Origin: Thermotogota bacterium
Lineage (GTDB): Bacteria; Thermotogota; Thermotogae; Petrotogales; Petrotogaceae
Length of the DNA stretch: 64,000 bases
NCBI GenBank assembly: GCA_029780115.1
Contig: JAKOZG010000027.1
Location: forward strand, 180,400 to 244,399
Reading direction: 5' to 3'
How positions within the stretch are numbered: position 1 is the first letter of the stretch; each line of letters starts with the position of its first letter. The position numbers and the translations under genes are program-made. A model generated the notes under the pieces. The model had not been told where the DNA came from and searched no databases. It saw nothing but the letters and a program-made list of their open reading frames with translations. Below, piece after piece: positions 55,429-62,392 of the stretch.

Positions 55429-55690
55429 GCAATAAATAAAAATATTTGAAATTAAAGAAAAAAATATATGAAATAAATTAATTTTAAGTTTACTTTTTAA
55501 AATTCTAAAAAACAATAATTATTAGACTCAAATTAGAGAAATGGAAGAAACCCTGAATAATAAAGCATAATATGTTATAAGAAAAATAAACAATCCTAAA
55601 TATATTACCATCTACAAATAGCAAATATAATGATTGAGAACCAAGCAAAAAGATTTTAATATTAAGAATTAAGAAATTTTTTAGTAAATA

Positions 55691-55719
55691 TTGATTTTTT
55701 TAAATAAAAATGTTATAAT
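55691..55719 (+). promoter_or_regulatory. Promoter of the DUF2089/toastrack operon
   Basis: TTGATT (55691-55696), 17-bp spacer, TATAAT (55714-55719). It leaves a 5' untranslated region of about 210 nt, very AT-rich, in which I see no clear structure. Confidence 0.7.
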
Positions 55720-55934
55720 TTTTGTAAGATATTAACTCACATTCTAAAAATTATATATTTAGAAGCTAAAGTTTTTTAAATTTGCCCTTAAAAATAATGA
55801 GCTGTTGAAATTTAATATATAAATTACATTTTATGGTAAATATCATTAAAAATAAATTAGATAACAAGAGTTAATTGAGAATCACATAATCTTAAAAGTG
55901 AGAAAAAATATTTTTTACCAAAAGGAGGGTAAAT

Positions 55935-56309
55935 ATGCCGAAATATAGATTATCAAAATGTCCAGCTTGTGGGGGAAAATTAGAAATTATTAAGTACCAA
56001 TGTGAGGAATGTGGGACTGAAATTACAGGTCACTTTGAACTAGAAGAATTTGCGCGATTAACTGATCAACAGTTGTTATTTTTAAAAATGTTTATAAAAA
56101 CTCGAGGTAATTTATCCGAACTGCAAAAAGAATTAGGGATTTCATATCCTACAGCTAAGGCAAGGTTAGAAGAATTAGCAATTGCAATGGGATATGAATC
56201 AGAAACTATCGAAAGCAGAGAAAAAACACTTGAAATTCTCGAAAGGATAGAAAGGGGAGAGATTACTCCAGAAGAAGCAAAGGAAATATTAAAAAAATAT
56301 AAAAAGTGA
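55935..56309 (+). CDS. DUF2089 protein: zinc ribbon plus helix-turn-helix
   Basis: 124 residues. The N-terminal zinc ribbon has two CxxC pairs (CPACGG and CEECG). It is followed by a sigma-factor-region-4-like HTH (LTDQQLLFLKMFIKTRGNLSELQKELGISYPTAKARLEEL, in pieces) and a C-terminal SHOCT-like helix pair (GEITPEEAKEILKKYKK). The domain order fits DUF2089, thought to be a small DNA-binding regulator. It starts at ATG 55935 after AAAGGAGGG and heads a three-gene operon with DUF4097 and LiaF-like proteins, so it probably controls them. Confidence 0.88.
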   Translation: MPKYRLSKCPACGGKLEIIKYQCEECGTEITGHFELEEFARLTDQQLLFLKMFIKTRGNLSELQKELGISYPTAKARLEELAIAMGYESETIESREKTLEILERIERGEITPEEAKEILKKYKK

Positions 56310-56321
56310 GGAGGAAAATTA

Positions 56322-57425
56322 ATGCCTAAACTAGATTTAAGTGGCGCAAAGTCCATAAAAATTGAAACAAGAAATCTTCATGGAGATATAAAAATTCAAT
56401 ATGCTCCAATTACTCAATTAGAATATGCCGAGCCAGAATTAGAAATCAAAACCGTTTGGAATTCTGACAATAAAAACGTCACAATCTATTTAAGTTATGA
56501 AAAAGGGGATTTTTTGTCAAAGTTTTTTTCTTTCTCAAAAACATTCCGTGAAGTACCGATTAATTTATACATAAATGAAAAGGTAAGCGACCTTAAATTG
56601 GATCTTTCTGCTGCGGACTTAAATATTATTTTAAATTCTACAAATGTTGATGTCTTGTCTATTAAAACATCCGCCGGCGATCTGGATATTAGTGGTTTTG
56701 TTAATTCCAAGTATATGGAAGCTTTCCTTATCGATACCAAAGCTGGAGATGTTACAATTAATTTGGAAGGAACAACTATAAATGAATTTAAATTAAAAAG
56801 TGCAGCCGGTGACTTTGATATATATAATATCAATGTTACTAACGGAGAGTTCAGTTTTGCAAGCGGAGACCTTTTAATTGAAGACAGTAGAATAGACAAT
56901 TTAATTATTAACATGGCGGCGGGCGATATTTCGATAAAGAAATCATTAATTACTAATGCAAAGATAAAAACTGCAAGTGGAGATATTTCAATAGACTCTT
57001 TATCTAGAGATTTTTATTGTGAAATAGATTCAGCTTCGGCTGATATAGATTTAATCATCCAAGGAAAAGATAGAATTTATTTAGAAGGTTCGATCAAAAG
57101 ATTCTCATCTTCAATTAAATCAAATATTGATTTAATTCAAAAAGCTGACTCTTCATTATCTTCTCAAAGAAGAATTTTAAAAGCTAACGTAATGAGTGGA
57201 GACATTACGATTCAAGGAATAGAGATAGAAGGAGAACCTGAAAAAGAAGATCACAGTCAAGCAGAAAAGTCACTTGGGGATGAGCTTTTAACTGTCGAAG
57301 AAAAGAAGATTTTAGAATTATTAAAAGGAGAAAAAATTTCAAGATCTTTTGCCATAGAGCTTCTAGGAGAACTGGGGTATAAAGTCGAAGAAGCAGAAAA
57401 ATTTTTAAAAGATAGGGGGTTATAA
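56322..57425 (+). CDS. DUF4097 (toastrack/putative adhesin) domain protein, YvlB-like
   Basis: 367 residues, with no signal peptide or membrane span. Most of the chain is a repeating beta structure with recurring AGD/SGD turns (SAGDLDISG, KAGDVTIN, AAGDFDI, ASGDLLIED, AAGDISIKKS, ASGDISIDS), the mark of a beta-solenoid DUF4097 domain. The last 45 residues (LTVEEKKILELLKGEKISRS and the helix after it) form a short helical SHOCT-like tail also seen in Bacillus YvlB. Toastrack proteins accompany LiaI/LiaF membrane proteins in cell-envelope stress systems. It starts at ATG 56322, 12 nt after the regulator gene. Confidence 0.85.
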   Translation: MPKLDLSGAKSIKIETRNLHGDIKIQYAPITQLEYAEPELEIKTVWNSDNKNVTIYLSYEKGDFLSKFFSFSKTFREVPINLYINEKVSDLKLDLSAADLNIILNSTNVDVLSIKTSAGDLDISGFVNSKYMEAFLIDTKAGDVTINLEGTTINEFKLKSAAGDFDIYNINVTNGEFSFASGDLLIEDSRIDNLIINMAAGDISIKKSLITNAKIKTASGDISIDSLSRDFYCEIDSASADIDLIIQGKDRIYLEGSIKRFSSSIKSNIDLIQKADSSLSSQRRILKANVMSGDITIQGIEIEGEPEKEDHSQAEKSLGDELLTVEEKKILELLKGEKISRSFAIELLGELGYKVEEAEKFLKDRGL

Positions 57426-57428
57426 ATT

Positions 57429-58376
57429 ATGCAAGGACGAATAATTCTAATTGTCGTTGGAATACTGATCTTTGTATCTGTTTTGTTCAATGAACTTTTT
57501 GTTAATTTTGGTGTAATAAAGTTCTTCTTTGGAGTTGTGTTTGTGGCCTTTGGGATTCCCTTTTACAAAAAAAAGAGCACAGGAACTCTTGGCAGTTTAA
57601 TATTCGGAGCTATCTTAATACTAGATTCATTTCGGCTTTTACCAACATCTCTTAATTTTTGGCAAATTGTATTATTGATGTTTGCCTCGTATATATTAGC
57701 AGCAGGTCTTAGTGGCTTATTTCATATAAGAAAAAAACCACGTAAAAAAGCAAATAAAGAAGTATTAATTTTTGATCTTCCTCCAAACTTTTCAGAAGAT
57801 TCACTAGATCTTGTAACAGAGGTTGATTGGAGTTATTTAAACTTAGAGTATTCTAAAATAAATTCTCCTATAAAAGTGAAGGCGAGTATTGACGGAGAGA
57901 TATACTCTTTTAAAAAAAACTATGATGTTGATAAAGTAACAATTTATAACAAGCTTAAAGTATCAAATGTCAAAGTACCTAGAAGAGCGAAGATTTCTAT
58001 ATATTTAAAAGATGACATCAAGTACAGTTATGTTGGAAAATTAAATGTTAGTGATGGTTTCTTAAATTTCAGGCAAACTAATACAAAAAATATTAGAATA
58101 GAAGCAACAGCATCCAAAGTTACTATAATACCTTCTGAAGTAGATAACTCAACAATAGATATAAATTCAGAGGTTTCATCAATAAATATAAAATTGCCGA
58201 ATAATGTAGCTTTGGTGTTAAATCAAATAGGAGAATTAAATTTTAAAGACTTAGAATGGATGATTCAAAGGGATGACGGTTCATATGTATCAGCTAACTT
58301 TTCAGAGGCATTATACACGTGCTATTTAAACATATCTTCTGAAATGTCTAAATTAAATATTGAATTTATAGATTGA
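57429..58376 (+). CDS. LiaF-like membrane protein with C-terminal toastrack-like domain
   Basis: 315 residues. Four hydrophobic helices (about 5-95: IILIVVGILIFVSVLF, FFFGVVFVAFGIPFY, LGSLIFGAILIL, IVLLMFASYILAAGLSGLF) form a LiaI-LiaF-type membrane module. A basic linker (RKKPRKKANKE) then leads to a beta-rich cytoplasmic domain of about 200 residues. It follows the DUF4097 gene by 3 nt and is probably its membrane partner. LiaF-like proteins restrain envelope-stress signalling in Firmicutes; no LiaRS-like two-component pair is adjacent here. Confidence 0.75.
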   Translation: MQGRIILIVVGILIFVSVLFNELFVNFGVIKFFFGVVFVAFGIPFYKKKSTGTLGSLIFGAILILDSFRLLPTSLNFWQIVLLMFASYILAAGLSGLFHIRKKPRKKANKEVLIFDLPPNFSEDSLDLVTEVDWSYLNLEYSKINSPIKVKASIDGEIYSFKKNYDVDKVTIYNKLKVSNVKVPRRAKISIYLKDDIKYSYVGKLNVSDGFLNFRQTNTKNIRIEATASKVTIIPSEVDNSTIDINSEVSSINIKLPNNVALVLNQIGELNFKDLEWMIQRDDGSYVSANFSEALYTCYLNISSEMSKLNIEFID

Positions 58377-58398
58377 TTATTCAAATTTAAATACAAAT

Positions 58399-58435
58399 GG
58401 GGAACCTAGCTATTAACCAATTTGGGTCCCCTTTT
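58399..58435 (+). terminator. Intrinsic terminator of the toastrack operon
   Basis: GGGGAACC and GGGTCCCC form a stem with one mismatch, followed by CTTTTT. The 234 nt that follow up to the ABC exporter gene hold nothing I can name. Confidence 0.65.
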
Positions 58436-58669
58436 TAGGAAGATGAAAGTTCTTTGAAATCACAAATGTAATAGGGATTCTTTTAGAGTATGTTTCACAT
58501 TTTAAAAAAGAAAATGTTGAGTAACAAATTCTTTTGGGAGACCAATTGAAAATACCACATAAAACTTGCAAGCCATTTAAAAAATGCATAAAAGATTCTA
58601 TTTTGATTAAAATCAAAGAAGATCTTTTAGAATCAAACTATTGATCAAACGAATCAGTGGGGTTATTAT

Positions 58670-60376
58670 ATGAACAAATATGCAAAAAGGCTTATAAAAT
58701 ATGGTATAAAAAATTATAAAAGATATATGATTATTGTACTTATCTTAGGGATAATAACTATTATATTTGGCTCGCTGAGGCCTTTTTTCCTTCAATACTT
58801 AATTGACGAAATAATATCACTGCAAAAAATTAATATTTTACCCTATTTTTTAATTTTTTTGACTGGGGTAGTAGCTTTAGAAAGATCATTCAATTATTTT
58901 TTTAATACTTACCATCGAAAAGTTAACTTTCTAACTATTAAAAATGAACAGATAAAATTATACAATAAAATTCAAAACTCTAAGTTTGTGGAATATTCTA
59001 AGATCGATTCAGGGGATATAATGAGTAGACTTTTGTCAGATATTGACGAAAATGCCTACACAATGGCACTAGTACTCCCTACTATGGTTTTCAACTTTTT
59101 ATGGTTATTTGTTATCTCTTTAGTTTTGATTTATCTAAATTGGCAATTATCTTTGATTGTTTTTGTTTCTTTACCCTTTTATTGGATTATTATAAGGAGT
59201 TCGCAATCGAAATTGCAAAACTACTCAAAAAATGAAAGAGAATCTTTTGGAAAATTAACTTCTTCAATAAAAGAAAAACTAGATGGACAACTTGTTATAA
59301 GAATATTAGGAAAAGAAAAGTATTTTTTGAATTCAATTTCTAATGACGCCACTAATTGGTCTGAACGGGCAACTAAAGTAGGAATATTTCAAATAACTAT
59401 CTTAAATATTGCATATTTCATAAATTATATAACACCCGTAATTATCTTAGGAATTGGAGGATTATTTGCAATAAGAGGAAATATGTCCTTGGGCACTTTA
59501 ATAGCATTTTATTCTTTTGTACCATGGATTTATGAACCAATTAGCATAATAAATGAGAATTTTGTTCAAATACATAGGGCTGAACCTCTTTCACAAAGGT
59601 TCTTTGAAATACTTGATCTTCCTGAAGAAGAAAGTGATGGAATTTATTCTTTTCCTAAAAATTATGACATTAAATACAACAAAGTTTCTTTCACATACAA
59701 AGATGAGTTAGTTTTAAAAGATATAAACCTATACATAGACAAAAATGAAAAGATAGCCATAGTTGGAACAAGTGGTTCAGGTAAAAGCACCATGATGAAT
59801 CTACTTGTTAGATTGTACGATCCAACAAGTGGAGAAATATTGTTAGAAGATAAAAACCTAAAAGAATATAATCTGCAAGAGATAAGAGAACATATAAAAC
59901 TGGTAAGAGGTAACGATCCATTATTCAACATGAGTGTGAAAGAAAACATAATGCTAGGTGATGAATTCAGTGACCAAGAGTTCAACAAAGCTGTCAAAAA
60001 AGCAAAGGTAGATAAATTCATAAACCTATTAGATGAAGAATACGATACGATAGTAGGAGAAAGAGGAAGTAAGTTATCAGATGGACAAAGACAAAGGGTA
60101 GCCATAGCAAGAGCATTGATAAGAAATCCTAAGGTATTGATATTAGATGAAGCGACATCAGGAGTAGACTCACAAACAGAAGAAGAGATATTTGAAGAAT
60201 TAAAAGAATACGATATGACGTTGATAATAATATCTCACAGGTTATCGACGATAAGAAAAGCAGATAAGGTAGTAGTATTAAAAGATGGAGAAATAATAGG
60301 AGAAGGCACACACAACGAATTAATAGAAAGTTCTCCTGTTTACAAAGAGATTATTGAAAGTCAGTTGGTGGTGTGA
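58670..60376 (+). CDS. ABC exporter half-transporter (membrane domain fused to ATPase)
   Basis: 568 residues: six membrane helices (about 1-300) then a nucleotide-binding domain. Walker A is GTSGSGKSTMM, the signature is LSDGQRQRVAIARAL (LSDGQ instead of LSGGQ), Walker B is VLILDEATSGVD, and ISHRLSTIRKAD holds the switch His. It probably works as a homodimer exporting lipid, drug or peptide; there is no peptidase domain, so it is not a PCAT. It starts at ATG 58670 after GTGGGG and is separate from the ABC-2 pair that follows. Confidence 0.92.
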   Translation: MNKYAKRLIKYGIKNYKRYMIIVLILGIITIIFGSLRPFFLQYLIDEIISLQKINILPYFLIFLTGVVALERSFNYFFNTYHRKVNFLTIKNEQIKLYNKIQNSKFVEYSKIDSGDIMSRLLSDIDENAYTMALVLPTMVFNFLWLFVISLVLIYLNWQLSLIVFVSLPFYWIIIRSSQSKLQNYSKNERESFGKLTSSIKEKLDGQLVIRILGKEKYFLNSISNDATNWSERATKVGIFQITILNIAYFINYITPVIILGIGGLFAIRGNMSLGTLIAFYSFVPWIYEPISIINENFVQIHRAEPLSQRFFEILDLPEEESDGIYSFPKNYDIKYNKVSFTYKDELVLKDINLYIDKNEKIAIVGTSGSGKSTMMNLLVRLYDPTSGEILLEDKNLKEYNLQEIREHIKLVRGNDPLFNMSVKENIMLGDEFSDQEFNKAVKKAKVDKFINLLDEEYDTIVGERGSKLSDGQRQRVAIARALIRNPKVLILDEATSGVDSQTEEEIFEELKEYDMTLIIISHRLSTIRKADKVVVLKDGEIIGEGTHNELIESSPVYKEIIESQLVV

Positions 60377-60382
60377 AAAGAA

Positions 60383-60446
60383 GATTTTTTAAAAATGAAA
60401 TTTTATATTTAAAGTAGGTTCAAGGTGGAGCCCTCCTTCTTCCTCG
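60383..60446 (+). repeat. Dispersed intergenic repeat, copy 6
   Basis: TTTTTTAAAAATGAAATTTT, then AAAGTAGGTTCAAGGTGGAG and CCCTCCTTCTTCC. Closest in layout to copies 2 and 3. It lies between the ABC exporter gene and the remnant of a TPR-HTH gene. Confidence 0.75.
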
Positions 60447-60478
60447 GTACAAGGTACGAAAGAGATACTATTTTGCGC

Positions 60479-60590
60479 TCAACTAAACACCTTTAACAAC
60501 TCAACAATCTTCTCTCTTTCTTGCCTTTCAAAAACATAGGAAGAAGCTGCAGATAACCTTTTTTTCTTAGAAAATATAGATTCAACTAAT
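60479..60590 (-). pseudogene. Remnant of a second TPR-HTH gene (3' end only)
   Basis: The minus strand reads RLSAASSYVFERQEREKIVE then LLKVFS-stop, compared with RLSATSFYVFERQEREKFVE and ALKMFS-stop at the end of the gene at 62393. The nucleotide match extends over about 90 bases in the same orientation. Upstream the frame continues with unrelated-looking residues and no start, and the ABC-2 ATPase gene begins in this region. It is therefore a truncated duplicate, not a gene. Confidence 0.8.
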
Positions 60591-60616
60591 TGCAGAATGT
60601 TTTAAAAGGGAGGAAG

Positions 60617-61585
60617 ATGAAGATATTAAAGGTAGAAAACTTGACAAAAGGCTTTAAAAACGGAAAGAAAGAAAACCTTGTTTTGAATTCAATTAATTTT
60701 GAAGTTAATGAAGGTGAAATCTTCACCATTCTGGGACCTAATGGTGAAGGAAAAACTACCTTGATAAAATTAATGACCAAACTCTTAAACCCTAGCAAAG
60801 GAAATATATATTATCAAGGAAAAAATATCGCAAAAATAGGTGAAAAATATTATAAAGAGATAGGGTGTGTTTTAGAAGGAAACAGAAATACATATTGGTT
60901 TCTATCTGCTATGGAAAACATTCTTTATTTTGGAAGATTATATGGCTTGAAAGATGATTATATAGTTGAGAAGGGTACCGAATTACTTGAATTTTTTGGC
61001 CTTATTAATGACAAAGACAAAAAAGTGGGTCAGTTTTCACTAGGAATGCAGCAAAAGCTTTCAATAATAATCTCCTTAATTCATAAACCTAGAATACTCT
61101 TTCTTGATGAACCAACACTTGGGCTTGATGTTGTGTCAAAGATAGATATAATTGAAATGCTTAAATACCTCACAAAAACAGAAGGAGTAACTATAATATT
61201 AACTTCACACCAAATGGATGTAATAGAAAAAATTGCTGATAGGGTAATGCTTCTTAAGGATTCTAGAATTCATTTTCTTGATACCATTGATAAGCTAAAA
61301 GATATGTATTCAAAAAGTAAATATCTTATAAAAATAGAAGGATATTTTGATGAAAAGGACCTTTACAAGTATCTCATTGATGTAAGTATAGTAAATCACA
61401 CTAAAAATAACGGATTTACTGAAGTAGAATTTTATAATGATAATTACTCATTACAGCAAAACTTTTTAAAATCTATGTTAAACGATGGAATAATAATAAC
61501 AGAATTCAAAAAAGTCGAAAGTGATTTAGAAGAGATTATGTACATGTTCTTGAAAAATCGTGAAGGGAATGAAGGTAATGTTTAA
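60617..61585 (+). CDS. ABC-2-type transporter ATP-binding protein
   Basis: 322-residue ATPase. Walker A is LGPNGEGKTTLIK (Glu in place of the usual Ala), signature FSLGMQQKLSI, Walker B ILFLDEPTLGLD and TSHQMD as the switch. A C-terminal extension of about 100 residues follows the core, as in DrrA/NatA-type exporters. ATG 60617 follows AAAGGGAGG; the frame extends to 60590 without benefit. It overlaps its permease gene by 8 nt. It lies between two copies of the TPR-HTH 3' end. Confidence 0.92.
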   Translation: MKILKVENLTKGFKNGKKENLVLNSINFEVNEGEIFTILGPNGEGKTTLIKLMTKLLNPSKGNIYYQGKNIAKIGEKYYKEIGCVLEGNRNTYWFLSAMENILYFGRLYGLKDDYIVEKGTELLEFFGLINDKDKKVGQFSLGMQQKLSIIISLIHKPRILFLDEPTLGLDVVSKIDIIEMLKYLTKTEGVTIILTSHQMDVIEKIADRVMLLKDSRIHFLDTIDKLKDMYSKSKYLIKIEGYFDEKDLYKYLIDVSIVNHTKNNGFTEVEFYNDNYSLQQNFLKSMLNDGIIITEFKKVESDLEEIMYMFLKNREGNEGNV

Positions 61586-62333
61586 AACACTAAAAGCAGA
61601 GTTTGGAAAATACTTTGTTGAATTTAAGACGTATTATCCCGACCATATAGTAAGCTTGATCGTAACTTACATACTTTTTGCAGGTTTCTTCCTTGGATTC
61701 AGAAATTCAGGTAATTTAAGTGAGGGATTCTATATTGGTTTCTTATGTTGGTACCTTGCTTCTAACATAATCAGTGAATCATCTGTTTCCATATCCTTTG
61801 AAAAACAAGCAGGCACTTTTGAGCAACTCCTTTTAAAGCCGGTAAATATAGAGCTACTATGTCTAATAAAGACATTTGTATGGTTGGTATTCTCGTCTAT
61901 TCAAGTTGTATTGCTTTTGATATTAGTAAAATTTACGATACCAATACAATTTAAATTCGATATAAAAATAATCCCTATTTTATTAATTACATTGTTGGGT
62001 TTATCAGGATTAGGTTTATTATTAGCAGCTTTAACTGTAAGATTCACAAAAACCGCCTCTTTTGAAAGCATTTTATCTTATTTTCTCTTATTTTTTACAG
62101 GTACTATAATAGATATAAACTCTATGCCAATTGTTTTTCAAATCATCAGTAAAAGTCTTCCGTTAACTCAAGGAATAATGATTTCAACAAGGATTCTTGA
62201 AAACGAACCAGTATCTTCAAATCAGATCATTATGCTTTGCTTAAATAGCCTATTTTATCTTTTTCTTGGTGCTATAATCTTTAAAATCATATACAACAAA
62301 ACAAAGTCCAAAGGACTTGTTACTGATTATTGA
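61578..62333 (+). CDS. ABC-2-type transporter permease
   Basis: 251 residues with six predicted helices: AEFGKYFVEFKTYYPDHIVS leads into the first, followed by FIGFLCWYLASNII-like, IQVVLLLILVKFTIPI, LLITLLGLSGLGLLLAALTV, SILSYFLLFFTGTIID and CLNSLFYLFLGAIIFKI. The family is ABC2_membrane; such pairs export drugs, lipids or peptides. ATG 61578 follows GAAGG; in-frame GTG 61560 and ATG 61569 are less well placed. The substrate is unknown. Confidence 0.88.
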   Translation: MFKTLKAEFGKYFVEFKTYYPDHIVSLIVTYILFAGFFLGFRNSGNLSEGFYIGFLCWYLASNIISESSVSISFEKQAGTFEQLLLKPVNIELLCLIKTFVWLVFSSIQVVLLLILVKFTIPIQFKFDIKIIPILLITLLGLSGLGLLLAALTVRFTKTASFESILSYFLLFFTGTIIDINSMPIVFQIISKSLPLTQGIMISTRILENEPVSSNQIIMLCLNSLFYLFLGAIIFKIIYNKTKSKGLVTDY

Positions 62334-62392
62334 AGCTCTTTTCTCAATCTTAGCAGGCGTGAAGGAGTTTTTGTCTACGAAATCAAACATCT

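Larger units (their letters stand above)
54387..55934. other. 1.5-kb gene-poor, very AT-rich region
   Basis: No long ORF on either strand. It contains an inverted repeat near the mgtA start (54447-54463), a plus-strand stretch 54890-55140 of more mixed composition ending in a terminator, a 37-codon minus-strand ORF with promoter, and a promoter for the DUF2089 operon. Tiny plus-strand ORFs (for example at 54928, MMKGARSMGKV) are too weak to call. The plus-strand stretch may be a non-coding RNA, but I recognise no family. Confidence 0.5.

Noticed and set aside
58413..58616. 67-codon minus-strand ORF between the toastrack operon and the ABC exporter
   Set aside because: It overlaps the terminator, has no promoter or ribosome site and no recognisable protein features.
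59662..60105. 147-codon minus-strand ORF inside the ABC exporter gene
   Set aside because: Antisense of the nucleotide-binding domain; no independent evidence.
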